Source: Owenia fusiformis | Taxonomy: Eukaryota; Annelida; Polychaeta; Sabellida; Oweniidae | Direction: 5' to 3' | Length of the DNA stretch: 64,000 nucleotides | Assembly: GCA_903813345.2 (NCBI GenBank) | Contig: CAIIXF020000010.1 | Span: forward strand, 12,097,181 to 12,161,180 | Part shown: positions 1-22,159 of the stretch, one piece after another | How positions within the stretch are numbered: position 1 is the stretch's first letter | Layout: each line of letters begins with the position of its first letter | The notes under the pieces: model-generated | Databases searched by the model: none | What the model was told of the DNA's origin: nothing | What the model saw: only the letters and a program-made list of their open reading frames with translations | Position numbers and translations under genes: made by a program

Positions 1-10061
<10,061 letters not shown>

Positions 10062-10410
10062 CATCACCCAGGCCAGACTAAGCAATCAATGCAGGTCCTG
10101 TGAGGTGTAGGGTAGGCTATGGGGAGCTGAACACACACATCGGGTGAACTAAATGCATACATGGAGAGGATTATAGATAGAGGCAAATGTAGTGTGTTCA
10201 TTTTAACAGGCATGGCAAGCTGTCATAGACACAACTGGGGAATATACTACTACTATAGTAATTATTACCACTAGGCTTGGCTAATTCACGGGACCTCCTC
10301 AAAGTGTGGGCCAACAGTACAGGGCAAGCCAGCGAGGCAGGTACGCCGCGGCTCCTGTATGCTGTACGCATAACAGAGCAAACACAGAATAGGTGCACAC
10401 TGCATACAGA

Positions 10411-10460
10411 AGTGCTGCACAAAATAGAGAAGTGCTGCACAAAATAGAGAAGTGCTGCAC
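10411..10460 (+). repeat. 2.5-copy 20-bp tandem repeat in DYRK1 3' UTR
   Basis: AGTGCTGCAC plus AAAATAGAGA occurs twice exactly, followed by a third AGTGCTGCAC. Confidence 0.9.
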
Positions 10461-13400
10461 GATGCGTATTAAAGGCTCTGGGCCTACACGTAGGGTACAT
10501 ATAGAATGATGAGAAAGCATGGTATTGTTATTGGGAATATGATGAGGTATTGTCCATTGAAGGTGACTACCAGAGAGTTAAAAGTAGAATGGAATGGGAT
10601 ATTGAGCTTTAGAGCCCCTATCATGTGTTAATTGAAGGATAATGTACAGTTTGAACAATCAACATTGGCTGGGGACTGAATTAAGAGCAGGCCTTTGTTT
10701 AATTGATTGAAGTGAGGAGCAGCATGAATGGTAGGGGCTGAAACCAGATACAGAAAAGCAATCTAATTATTAAATACTAGAAAAACAGAAATGAATAAAA
10801 AGAATAAAATGTGTTCATCTAAATGGCAGTAATATAGGATTTTAGTGAACATTATGAGTGCTCGTGCACTTGAGAATAAAAATGGAGATATCATTCAGGT
10901 TGGTTGGACAGAAGTATTATGCATATGCATAGCAGTTAAGAGAGATTTGTGTCTTGGTTAGTTTTCATTGGTAAGTGTTATTGCTGGGATTAATTACTAC
11001 TCATTGGTATTTTACCTTCATTCATTTTCTATCTCTATTAATCAGGAACGTGTACAGTATTCTATCCTACAAAGGATCATGTTTACACCCAAATAACACT
11101 TAGCAATGGAAACATGAACTAATATGTAAGATTGAACAAATTAAATATGGAACTCAAAATTCATAATAACCATTGTATTCAATACTTAGTAATGCTTCTA
11201 CAATATTTTGTCATTTCCCAAAACATCTGCATCCGATTTTATGAAAGTTATTTTCATATTTACTGACAGTATTCATGAAGGTCACTCTAGTTGATAATGT
11301 ACATCAATCATACCGTACTGTGTTCCATTAGAGAATTATAGTCAGTATACTTTATCTATGTATTTGCATTATAAATCCCACAACATGTTTTAATATAAGG
11401 AACAGGCCTTTCATAGAATTTCTAACAAAACAGGAAAAAACAAATGAAAACACCACAAAATTATTAGCAATTTTGACTTGGAAACAGTTGCAAAAAAATT
11501 CTCGAGACAATAGGGACTTTTTGTAAAAATAACTAAATAACTAGGGGAAATTGCATGTTGCTGATGAACCCCTGGGGCGATACTCCACTGTGTTTAATAA
11601 CCAGTTCAGCTACAGGTCATGGTGGGGATTGGGGAAATATATATCCACAATAGTATCTTCTTCCTTATTATTCTCAGAAAATAGCCATTCTCTGTACTTA
11701 TGATTTTAATATGGATAGTGTTAGAATGAGCTATATCAGACATTACAGTAGTAAAACAGGGTTTCATTACAATTGTTAACATTATCTACAAGTTTGCAAT
11801 AGTTTTCTTCCTTGGTCACAGAAAATAGTCATTCTAAATACAACCATTCATAATATGAAAATGTTTTATTTGGATATTGATGGTATGTGTGAAGAATAAG
11901 CAATATCAGACAGTACAGGGTTAAATTACAAAAGGTTATTGACTTTGTTTATGGAGGATTAATAATACGAGGGTTGTTCTAAATATTTTCTTGATTGTAA
12001 TATACAAGAGTTTAAAAAGTTTTAGTATTTGATGCAGGATACAACCTGAATGATTGTAAATAATGTATCTATCTGTTAAATTTTGTACATACACAACAGT
12101 CTTGTTGTGTTTATTTATTTTGAGAGGACAACAATATTATTGTTGTAGTGAAGTGCAGCCATGTAAACAACAGTCAACCACGACTTGTTAAATATGCCTA
12201 TACTGTATATCAATATATTCAAACTCCAGCCAGAGTATGCTTTAGACAACGCTGGACTATATTTTCAACAACTACTTGTTCACATACAGATTATGCAATG
12301 AAACAAACCAAAGATACGCATTTTATATACTGTATTTTATAATGTGCCATGATTGGGTAACTATTAGAACAGACCCCCAGGCTATGTATGTCACAGCAGG
12401 TTGCCTTCGAAACAATAGCAAAAAGTTATTTCTTGGACCAAAACCATTTTTATTATGATTTCAATTCATGAATTCCTAATGAGAATATTCACCGGCATTA
12501 ATTTGTTTATGATATCATTTGTTTTTAAGGTCATTGTGATATCATTAATTCATACATATAGGAAATAAAAACTAACTTAACAGGCTGCTGTGACATACCG
12601 TGTGGGAAGAATATTTAGCATTAGTCGGTAATTGGATATTCAAATATTGCATAGGTTGTGTACAGTCTAGCTCTGATGATGAACGTGTAGCTCTAATTAT
12701 GGACATGTTGCCAAATTGTGTAGTGAACAACAATTGGCGTAGATTACAAATGATCATGAAATAAATCTATGTGAAATTGTGACATTTAAGATAATATAAA
12801 TGAAGGGATTTGGTCAATATATTAATGTGCACCCACAAATAAAATTAATTATAATTACATCCATTGAGAGGGGGTCATGAAAGTCCATTACATTTCGTTA
12901 GTGTACATATGTATAATGAGTCTTAATTTGGATACAAATTATGTCATTTTTAGCGAGAGGGATAGGGTCAGTCTGATACATATTAGATAGTGAAATTCAA
13001 GGGAAACATTGAAATATTGACCTGGTTTCTAATAGACTAACTAGATTATACAGTATATAGGCTAGGGTAGTATTATGTGTGTCAAGGTTTCTGTGGGGCT
13101 TACATGGCTGCAGTTTACTGTCTGGATGTATATCAATGACATGATGTAATCAAGTTGCAGGTATACAATCAGATTGGAGTTTTTTGGACTGCTGAGTGTT
13201 AATTGACATAGTGATTTTACTGTGTACAGACAAATAGAGTACAGTCAAACTTCTTTCCCATACTTGCTTCTTGTAATATTGGCTTGAAATTCAACTAAAG
13301 TTCTGTTATACAGAAAGTTCAATGTCTCAAGTTCAATTCGAATTGCATCATCTAAAACATGTTCACCTTTAGCACTGCGTCTATATCCGCACTTAATTAA

Positions 13401-14914
13401 GACTAATTTAACTTGGCGATATACCGAAATATGTGTTAGTCACATAACAATTTATGATGACACTGAATGTTATGTGATGTGACCTCCAAGCCATAGCTTG
13501 TATTCATAATTAAGCTGGTAAAATTTCTTGCCTCGGGACAATGTTGAAGTCCATGATAACCTCATTAATAATTACTTCATGAATACAACAACAGGAAAAT
13601 AGCAATCATTTATTAGAACTCATCAAGAGACATCTTTTGAGAATGATTAACTTTATTGAACAGTTCATATTTTGACTAAAGAAATATTTTCTTTAGAGAT
13701 GCTGAAGAATTGATGAATCAGAGTCACCCAAGGTGTATTTATCCTTTTTGGCAATTATTAAATTGGTTTATCTCTAAACGTAAATCAAAATATGTATATG
13801 AGAGACCACAAACGAGACCTCCAGTAAAGTCTATTTCAAAGTATCTATGAAAATGACTGTTTTATGATAGAACAGTATGGGAAAGGAGAAGACTGTTAAG
13901 CATGTAGACAACACATTAGTATGTACTGTAGAACCCCCCTCCCTCCCCAGTAGGGCCACTTGTAGAATGTCCTCTTATTCTCCATGTACAATAGTCTACC
14001 AGACTCAAACCGACACATCAAGAGAACATGTCACAATCGTAAGCAAACCAGTAAAGTTAATTTTAATCACTGTATAAGTGTCACATTATGTAAAAATGTG
14101 CCCATGGAGGATTTTGGACATACTACAATAATTTAAATCTGTATTGCAACAAAAGTAAAATGTACACATCCATTGATGTTCACTTTTCTCTGCAAATGAT
14201 ATTTCAAATACATATTGTACATACAGCTGTGTTGAATGTGCATGCTACTTTTATCTTTTTCTCCAATACTACCTACTATGGCCCGTCAAAATATACATTG
14301 GCCTTACAATTCCAAACATTTAATGAACTGTGTAACTCTGAAGGGGTTAAAAAGAAAAAAGACAGATGCTTTTCAAATGTCAATGCATCTATTGTTTTTA
14401 AATTGTTGAATTTTACTGAGTGTTGTCTTGAGAATTGTATACTTTATGTGCCGTGCCCTTCAGAAAATGTAGAATTTGCTTTTAATAAATAAAATACAAA
14501 CTTGTAAAAAGTGGAATCCAGCATTGAGGGTGTGAAAATAGGGCATGTCAAAGAAGAATATAAAACTGAGGGATTCAAAATGTATATTTCCTCTTTGCCT
14601 ACTGATTTTACTATCTCTGCAATCCACTTTCAAAAAACTACTGTGAAAAACATGATATTTGTTATTCTGGTAAAATCTTGTACATAATAAGTTTTTAGTT
14701 GGGTGACAGGTGCCAGCCAAGTCTTTAAACAAGTAGTATATTCAATCGTATGCAAAAATACATTCTTGTATATCACAGGTATTATGATAGATGTATTTTA
14801 AAAAGGTTTTTTAAAAAAGATGTACTTTTAAACAAAAGTTTTTAAGCTAGGGATTTTATCTGCATGATATAATGTTATGATGAAAAATGTCAAAATAGTA
14901 CGTGAATGGTATGA

Positions 14915-14920
14915 AATAAA
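14915..14920 (+). terminator. Candidate poly(A) signal, DYRK1
   Basis: AATAAA followed about 30-45 nt later by a T/GT-rich stretch (GATGTGTTTT). Choice among several AATAAA motifs is uncertain. Confidence 0.35.
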
Positions 14921-16369
14921 AATGTATTTGAAATTGTGGCCATTTCCCCTTGATGTGTTTTAGCTAAGTTATTTGTAAAGCAGTCCTATGGACGTAATTA
15001 CTGTACAGATTGTGGCTCATATGTATGAAATAGATGGCTTGTATATGAAATACAATGTTCCTATAACATCATAATATCTTCGTTCTGTTCTTGATTAACC
15101 CGAGTCAAAAATGTTGAGTGTTTTTTCATGTGAAGTATTTGATCCCTCCAGTCCAGCCCTTGAAATGCCTATCGTGTAACATTATCTGAACTGTAAACCA
15201 CATGTTTTTCAACATCATAGAAGCCCCTAAAACATAAAAATCATAAAGGTCCAAAATATTTATTATAAGTATTCATAAGTCATGTAAGATGGAGTATTTT
15301 TGACTTGTAAAAGCATTACATTACTTTATAATAGAAACAGCCCTCCCTTAAACATGAAAATCATATAGTTCAAAAATATTTATTATAAGTTGGAGTGTTT
15401 TTGACTAGCATAAAGCATTACTGTCCAGTCTTGATAAAAGAAACAGCCCAACATACCTAAAGAGTTTAATGGACCAAGGGCTGTACATTCAGTTATGAAG
15501 CTCATTTTGAATTAATACTGCAAGGTTCTCACCACATCTGAACAGACTAGCAGGGCCCGATAGTTTAATAATTTGACTAAATGAACAAACCCACATGTCC
15601 TCAATGTATCATGAGCATCGGTGTAACAGGAAAAACTCATAAAATAAAATCTCATCTACCTTTGGAAAGTTAATATGACATATTGGCAGATAATCAACAT
15701 TATTTTGAAAACACCGAGGAATTACCTGATAGGGGAGTGGTAGATGTAATTCTTCAAAATGCTGTGATAATGAAACAATTATATGCCATTTTTCTAAAGT
15801 CTAAAATTGATTTATTTCAATAAAAGTGCCCGAGACAGTATTTTGACAAAGGCAAGGGAAATCTAAGGTCAACGGTGAAAAATCTTGGTGTTGTACTTCA
15901 TAGGACCAATACTGCCCATGGCCCTTTATGTAATCGAGACTTTCAGGCCTTCTGATGTCAGTCAAAAATTTCATATTATAAATGTACAAATTTTGATGAG
16001 TTGTTTGCCTCAGATTTATGGACTGGAGTCTCTAGTCAACAAACTTAAATAAAGAGAAGATGTTGAAAGATTGGGAGACCGTGATTTATTTTTGTATAAA
16101 TCAATTCAATATAGTGAAGTCCATTTCAATTGGGTGAGACATCAATAAAACACTAAAATTCATGCGCAAAAATAAGCAATCAAAAGTCAAAGTGCAATAT
16201 TTTATCATGAACTTAGCCCATGATTATATGGATAAATACATTCATATTATACATGTTAAACGTTCCTTGACTGTAATTGTAATTTGTATTTTCTGATTTT
16301 AAGCACAGGGGTGTTTTGGAACATGTAGAGAATAAAATCAAATTCGGGTACTGACCGGATGTAAACAAA
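14921..16369. other. Intergenic region DYRK1-BTBD
   Basis: AT-rich. A phrase around CAAAAATATTTATTATAAGT occurs twice (about 15250 and 15372) with similar flanks, suggesting a local duplication of about 120 bp. No coding exon seen. Confidence 0.55.
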
Positions 16370-16502
16370 CACTACTTTCGTTTCATTCGGTCGATTGCGC
16401 ATGTGTGACCGGAAATCCTGAAAATGGCAAACAACAAAGTTTGACATTCTTCCATATAACGTTGTTTTTGAGGGATAATATCTGCATAGAGGCCAATTAG
16501 AG
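16370..16502 (+). promoter_or_regulatory. Candidate promoter / non-coding first exon of the BTBD gene
   Basis: Within 130 bp there are an NRF1-like GCGCATGTG, an ETS-like ACCGGAAAT and an AAAATGGC (YY1-like), a combination common in TATA-less housekeeping promoters. It is followed by a strong splice donor (AGAG then GTAAGTG) at 16502/16503. The coding exon of BTBD starts with a splice acceptor six bases before its ATG, so an upstream non-coding exon is required; this is the best candidate seen. Inference only. Confidence 0.35.
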
Positions 16503-17895
16503 GTAAGTGTGTGCATAAACAATTATATAGTCTACAATACTGTGCTAAATAAATGACATTAGACCTAATATTTAAAATGTTTGAAGATGCAAACAACAAT
16601 TTTCAGATTTTTTGCCCGATCTTTTTGATTCTGACTCTGAAGAATTTTCAGTGAAATGAATCATTCACAGAGAGCTATTTACATATGATTTGTATAGTTT
16701 TAATGCTGTATCCAATGAATCATGTATTAATAGTTCTAATGGATCATTATGATATCAATAGATAAAAACCACTGCATCAAACCAATACCATGGGCTTTCA
16801 TTTCAAGAGAAAGTCCACCATCAATTGGTTTTCAAGAGAAAGTCCATAATCAAACTTACACACCTGACAAGAGCCAGTTGAGGAACCGTAATACTGAAAA
16901 TTTTTGTCAGGCCTGGTGATTTTCTCCAAACTTTAAGTGAGCGTGGCATGATAAGAAACGGTATTTTTCATACCTCCTGATAACAATGTCGCCTTTTTGT
17001 TGTTTTATTTGTAGTAAAGTGGAGAAATTTCAGATTGGTCTGCAGCATTTTTAATTCCCTGTGCATTTGCACTGTAAATGCACTGTACATTACATGCGCA
17101 CGCCCGTTTGTCAAAGTTGGTCAAGAGACTATTGAAAATGGCATACGTTGATGAAATTTATTTTCATCCTTAACCTTTTGATTTTACAGCTAGTGTAAGT
17201 AAGCAATTTTATAAATTTGATGAAATACATCTGGATTGAAAACTAATTTACCTATGTTATTATCAAAGAAAACCATTTTTCAACTACAGAGAGATTATAC
17301 ATGTAAGTGTAGTGGCTGCTGATGATTTAAATCAATGCAATTTCATTCACTTTCTCAAACCTTGATTAACCTCTGCTACAGAATAGTATTAGTGAAGGTA
17401 AAAAATAAAGCAACTATAGATACATTTATTTTATATAATTGTAAATCCCAGTTTCAACCTTATGTTTCAATTATAAATGGCTCACAAGTTCAAATTTTTC
17501 TGTTAAACATTTTATGTGGATGGTTCCTCAGCTAGATTTAGACAGGTGTGTTCAGTAATAGCAAACTGTTTACTTCTAAAGTGACCTCTGAATATTTAGA
17601 CAATTATACAGTTTAGCACACCCAACCCCAATACATTTACCATACATATACTTGGTTTTATTCATGCAAAATCGGAGTTTGTCCAATCGCAGCTTTCTCC
17701 TTGTGTCATAAATCAATTCAAACCCATTGCACTGACATTTTCTCAACCAGTCAGTAAGCAGAAAGCAACACATTTCAATAATGTTTAAATGTTGAAATGT
17801 TTAAATGTTGGTCAATAATCAATAACATCAGAGGAAATTACCATATTTAAAAAGTTGAAAGTATCTTGCAAATTAATTTTTGTTTTTATTTCTAG
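16503..17895 (+). other. Probable 5' UTR intron of the BTBD gene
   Basis: If the donor at 16503 is real, the intron runs to the TTATTTCTAG acceptor at 17895. AT-rich; a short direct repeat (AATGTTTAAATGTTGAA) lies near 17780-17805. No coding content recognised. Confidence 0.4.
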
Positions 17896-17901
17896 GGCAC
17901 A

Positions 17902-19283
17902 ATGGATGAAGACCGTGAGATGGACGAGGTGAATGTCCAGGGGAACATAGAGGTTGCTGAGGCTTCAGACTGTGACGAGGAAATTGAGATGATACCTTGT
18001 TCTCAGCAAAATGAGCCCTTAGACCCTCCATGTAACCAACCAGCGAATCCTCAACCTATAAACATAGTGGTAAATGGTTCTACTTTGGGTGCCTCAAACT
18101 CAAAACAAGCTAATGGTGTTGCCCAACGAGCCAATCTTGCTTCAAGTAAAGCAAACAATGGAGGTGGAGATGGTGGGTTTAACCAAGCACATAACATGGG
18201 CCCAAGTAGTAACGTAGCCAGACAGCAATATCAGATGTACGCTAGGGCTGCTGGTTCTAATCGCAATAACCCATCCAATCAAAAAGAAGCCCCACTTGTT
18301 CAACGGTTTGAAGAGCCTGAACTGGAAGCTGCTGGTGGAGCTGAAGAAGTAGAAATCGGAGGTCCTAATATGCCTGTACCTCACAACTGGCAGGCAACTA
18401 AGACAACAATTAAAGAAAGACTTGGTTTTATGTTTAATAATGATATCATGGCAGATGTACATTTCATTGTTGGGAAAGGTATGAATATAAAACGTATCCC
18501 TGCTCACAAGTTTGTTCTCTCTGTAGGCAGTGCTGTGTTTGACGCTATGTTTAACGGAGGTATGGCAACCACTCTGCCTGAAATAGAGCTCCCAGATGTC
18601 GAACCTTCAGCTTTTCTAGCACTCTTAAGATTCCTCTATTCTGATGAAGTACAAATTGGTCCAGAGACAGTAATGACCACATTATACACAGCCAAGAAAT
18701 ATGCTGTGCCAGCATTAGAAAGAGCATGTGTTGATTTTTTAAAGCGGAATCTGAGCCCGGACAATGCTTTTATGTTACTTACCCAGGCCCGCCTTTTTGA
18801 TGAGCCCCAGCTAGCTGCTTTGTGTTTAGAAACTATCGATAAGAATACATCAGAGGCACTAGCTGCTGAGGGGTTTACAGATATCGACCTTGAGACCTTA
18901 TGTGTGGTGCTAGAAAGAGACACATTAGGGATAAGAGAGTGTAAGCTATTTAATGCAGTATGCAGGTGGGCTGAAGCTGAGTGCATCCGTACTGGACAGT
19001 CAGCAGAACCGACCAATCAGAGAGCAGTTCTTGGAAAAACTTTGAACCTTATTCGGTTTCCTTTAATGACTGTTGAAGAATTTGCAGTAAATGCTGCACA
19101 GAGTGGTATATTAACTGATCGTGAAACAGTAGCATTATTTCTACATTTCACGGTAAATCCGAAACCTTCTGTGAACTTCTTGGATGTGCCTCGCTGCTGC
19201 CTTACAGGAAAGGAGCAGGTTGTGTCCAGGTTTATGCAGATAGAGAGTAGATGGGGCTATAGTGGAACCTGTGACAGAATAAG
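17902..19283 (+). CDS. BTBD2: BTBD exon 1 (coding): disordered N-terminus, BTB and BACK
   Basis: Exon begins at 17896 after TTATTTCTAG; ATG at 17902. Ends at AG with donor GTGAAC, splitting an Arg codon. One exon carries the whole BTB and BACK region. Confidence 0.94.
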
Positions 19284-21448
19284 GTGAACACAGATGTATA
19301 AATCTATTTGATTTCCCCTTCATGCACTGTTTTTTAATTATTTTTTTGTAATGTTTTTGTAACTCATTACAAACAGCAACACTACAATGGCATATATATT
19401 TTGTGATTTTAATGTCACATAAAAGTATTTATCACAGATCTGACTTGGTAAATAGTGAAAGTTCTACTTCTGCATATTAGTCATCCTTTCTGTGCTTATA
19501 TTTCTTTACATGATAAATAAATTGCTATATTTATCACAGTGTATCTTGTTGTAAATCCATTGCCACATAAAACATTGTTCATTTTGGTTTCAGGTTCATG
19601 GTGAACAGGAGAATATTTGTAGTTGGTTTTGGCCTTTATGGTAGTATCCATGGTCCAACTGAATACTCAGTTCACATACAGGTAAAACATGATCTTTTTC
19701 CTCATGCTTTCTAATGATATATCACTGATGATTTGGTTCACACACAGATAGCACATGATATATTACAGTTCCAGTAAATCTCAATATCATATCGATCATA
19801 ATTTGAATAATTAACTTTAGTCTTAAGTTCCATTTAGTTGTCTTAAGATAATTCATGTATTTCATCATTCACTCTTGTGTCAATGCTTTCTAATGATACC
19901 TCACTTGTTATTTCAGCTCATCCGCTCAATATAACTTCCCTTTCATATGATACATCAGATCAGCAATTTCTTTTCTTTATTTTTTAAGATCATCCACTCC
20001 TTATATATGACAAGTATGACTTCCCTTTCATATGATACATCAGATCATGAACTATAACAGCAATTTCTTATCTTTATTTTTTCAGATCATTCACTCCTTA
20101 TATCTGACAAGTATAGCATATATCAGATCATGAACAGCAATTTTACCTTTCATTTCTTATCATTATTTTTCAGATCATCCACTCCAGTGGCAAGTGTATA
20201 GCTGCCAACGAGACAAGTTTTCAATGTGATGGATCTAACTCTACATTTAGAGTGATGTTCAAGGAACCAGTCGAGATACTGCCCAACACTAACTATATCG
20301 CATCTACAACTCTCAAGGTAAGAAAGCCTTTCTCTAAATTTTTTATCAAGTAAGAAATATTTTTTGGCATTGAAAATAGGAATGTTTTTATCCAACTTTT
20401 TTATGGATGGTGTTCAGCAGTCAGCATTCAGAGTTCAGTTTTTTTCAAAATCTATCTATATGTTTTCAAAAGTTCATATCTAACTTTATATTTAAGATTT
20501 GACCTTCAATAACCTTTTCAAGGTCGAAAAAGGTATTTTTTCAACTTGCTTCAAATTGACCATTTATTTCAGAATCATCAACAAGTTATCAGAAGTTCAA
20601 ATCTGACTTAAGATTTGACCTTCAATGACCTTCTAAAGGTCAAAAATGTCAAAAGGGTCTTTTTTGAACTTGCTTCAAATTGACAATTTTTTTTTCAAAA
20701 TCATAGATACAAGTTCTCAACAGTTCAAATCTGACTATAGATTTGACCTTCAATGACACTCTCAAGGTCAAAAAGGTCTTATTTTCATCTTGCTTCAAAC
20801 TGACCAATTTTTTTTCAAAATCATCTACAAGTTCTCAGAAGTTCAAATCTGACTTAAGATTTGATATTTCACTTTCAATGACCTTCTCAGGGTCAAAAAA
20901 GGTCTTTCTTCAACTTGCTTCAAATTGACCAATTCATTTTTTCAAAATCATTCCCAAAATCATCTTAATCTTGTTAATGCCTTGTTTGCAAGTGTTTTAA
21001 CATGACTGAAATGTGCTAAGCATCGATGATAATATTGGGATGATCTAGAACATATTTGCGCCATTGGTAATTAATTACAATTTGAATTGCAAATAAACAG
21101 AACCCCAGGAACAGAACATCTAATTTTAGAAAATAGGCTTTAGGTTAGGTAGAAATGCAAAAAATATTGTGGGAATTTTTTTTAAGCTCGCTCTCGGCTC
21201 TATCTCTTCTACTCCATTTAAGTTCTTCAAATGTTTAGTTTTCTATTGCCTTCTGTATATCGTAAATAGTTCCCGTTTTACATTTTCAGGGGCCTGACTC
21301 TTACTATGGTACCAAGGGCTTAAGGAAAGTGACCCACGAGTCAGTATCTAGCGGGAAAGTCACATTTCAATTCACTTACGCTGCTGGAAACAACAATGGC
21401 ACATCAGTAGAGGATGGACAAATCCCAGAAATAATCTTCTACACCTGA
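17902..21448 (+). CDS. BTBD2: BTB/POZ-BACK-PHR protein of the BTBD1/BTBD2 family, 4 coding exons, complete
   Basis: 17902-19283, 19594-19681, 20174-20317 and 21290-21448 join in frame to 590 residues plus TGA. Residues 1-160 are acidic then Asn/Gln/Ser-rich and look disordered. A BTB fold covers about 171-280 ([44 protein letters not shown]). BACK follows ([39 protein letters not shown]). A PHR domain is C-terminal ([51 protein letters not shown]). Family knowledge: BTBD1 and BTBD2 bind topoisomerase I and cullin-3 and localise to cytoplasmic bodies. Human members are about 480-525 residues, so this copy has a longer N-terminus. The start is the first ATG after the acceptor, with no earlier in-frame ATG in the exon. 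It is probably the single invertebrate ancestor of BTBD1/2. A CUL3 adaptor role is inferred from domains. Confidence 0.95.
19284..19593 (+). other. BTBD intron 1
   Basis: 310-nt GT-AG intron, AT-rich. Reading through gives an in-frame TGA immediately (residue 462), so splicing is needed for the PHR domain. Confidence 0.8.
19594..19681 (+). CDS. BTBD2: BTBD exon 2 (coding): PHR start
   Basis: 88 nt. Acceptor GGTTTCAG, donor GTAAAA. Encodes [20 protein letters not shown]...VHIQ, closely matching the BTBD1/2 PHR domain. Confidence 0.93.
19682..20173 (+). other. BTBD intron 2 with duplicated splice-acceptor segments
   Basis: The 3' part holds decayed tandem copies of the acceptor plus the first bases of exon 3. 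Candidate AGs are at 19915-19916, 19987-19988 and 20084-20085, before the true AG at 20172-20173. Each is followed by a version of ATCATCCACTCC. See findings. Confidence 0.85.
20174..20317 (+). CDS. BTBD2: BTBD exon 3 (coding): PHR middle
   Basis: 48 codons, phase 0/0. Acceptor ATTTTTCAG, donor GTAAGA. Encodes [18 protein letters not shown] and [17 protein letters not shown], colinear with human BTBD2. Confidence 0.94.
20318..21289 (+). other. BTBD intron 3
   Basis: GT-AG intron holding the degenerate 110-130-bp tandem array at 20438-20950. The rest is AT-rich with nothing recognised. Confidence 0.75.
20438..20950 (+). repeat. Degenerate tandem array, about 4 units of 110-130 bp
   Basis: Each unit carries AGTTCAAATCTGACTT, GATTTGACCTTCAATGACC, AAGGTCAAAAAGGTCTT and TTGCTTCAAATTGACC. 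The same unit family recurs in the opposite orientation at about 26865-27130. Confidence 0.85.
21290..21448 (+). CDS. BTBD2: BTBD exon 4 (coding): PHR end and stop
   Basis: 52 codons plus TGA. Acceptor CATTTTCAG. Encodes [17 protein letters not shown] to PEIIFYT, the exact family C-terminus. Confidence 0.95.
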   Translation, partial: GPDSYYGTKGLRKVTHESVSSGKVTFQFTYAAGNNNGTSVEDGQIPEIIFYT

Positions 21449-21449
21449 A

Positions 21450-21503
21450 GCTGTGCTATTTCTGCAAATGTATTATGCTGTGCTATTTCTGCAAATGTAT
21501 TAT
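21450..21503 (+). repeat. 27-bp direct duplication just after the BTBD stop
   Basis: CTGTGCTATTTCTGCAAATG followed by TATTAT is present twice in tandem. Confidence 0.9.
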
Positions 21504-21540
21504 TTTGATATGTGATAATGACAGTCCATATTTGGAGATA

Positions 21541-21819
21541 GTCCAATGATGGAGGAAACTGGAAATTATTATCTGCATTTTTGTGAACATTTGTTATCTA
21601 CATAATGAGAGATATTGTGATGGTATTACGATCATTAACGTAGGCTTAACTGTGCCCAGCCATTCATGGGGCCTATGTCCAAATGATGGAGGAAACTGGA
21701 AATTATTATCTGCATTTTTGTGAACATTTGTTATCTACATAATGAGAGATATTGTGATGGTATTACGATCATTAACGTAGGCTTAACCGTGCCCAGCCAT
21801 TCATGGGGCCTATGTCCAG
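21541..21819 (+). repeat. Tandem duplication, 137-bp unit, two copies
   Basis: A unit beginning GTCCAATGATGGAGG and ending GGGGCCTATGTCC is repeated at 137-bp spacing with only one or two differences, implying a recent duplication in the presumed BTBD 3' UTR. Confidence 0.92.
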
Positions 21820-22159
21820 TATTATCCTAGTCTTTAGACTAGTCTAGCAGCTTTATTATTAAAATCTTTGGTTGTCATGGTAACTCCATAGTTGTCATGC
21901 TGACTGGGTTTTGCATTTGCTTTCATGTTGTGAACAATTCTAAGTTGATGAACTACAGTAGATCTGAACACCTGTCCTTAGTGACCATTTCATTTATTTG
22001 TTGACCCACATTTTGCATTGTGGTATCCACAGCAAGTATTACCCTTTGGAATACCAAAGCGTTAGATAAAGTGAGACTCTGAGAAATCAGAATGCACGTT
22101 TAATCTCCAATCTCTAAATGTTTCACCTCTTGTGAACCAACAATAGCAGTTGCATCAGA

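Larger units (their letters stand above)
10062..14920 (+). other. Probable DYRK1 3' UTR
   Basis: Non-coding AT-rich sequence after the DYRK stop, up to a well-formed AATAAA followed by a GT-rich stretch. A Pumilio-like TGTAAATA occurs at about 12054. An earlier AATAAATAAAATAC cluster near 14485 and one near 10795 could give shorter transcripts. A small ORF at 14160-14492 has no recognisable content. The 3' UTR assignment is an inference from position. Confidence 0.45.

Noticed and set aside
14160-14492. 110-aa ORF in the presumed DYRK1 3' UTR
   Set aside because: No recognisable domain, no splice context, AT-rich composition as in flanking non-coding sequence.
18142-19016. Two antisense ORFs (121 and 126 aa) over BTBD exon 1
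   Set aside because: They are shadows of the conserved BTB/BACK coding sequence on the plus strand and show no domain or splice context.
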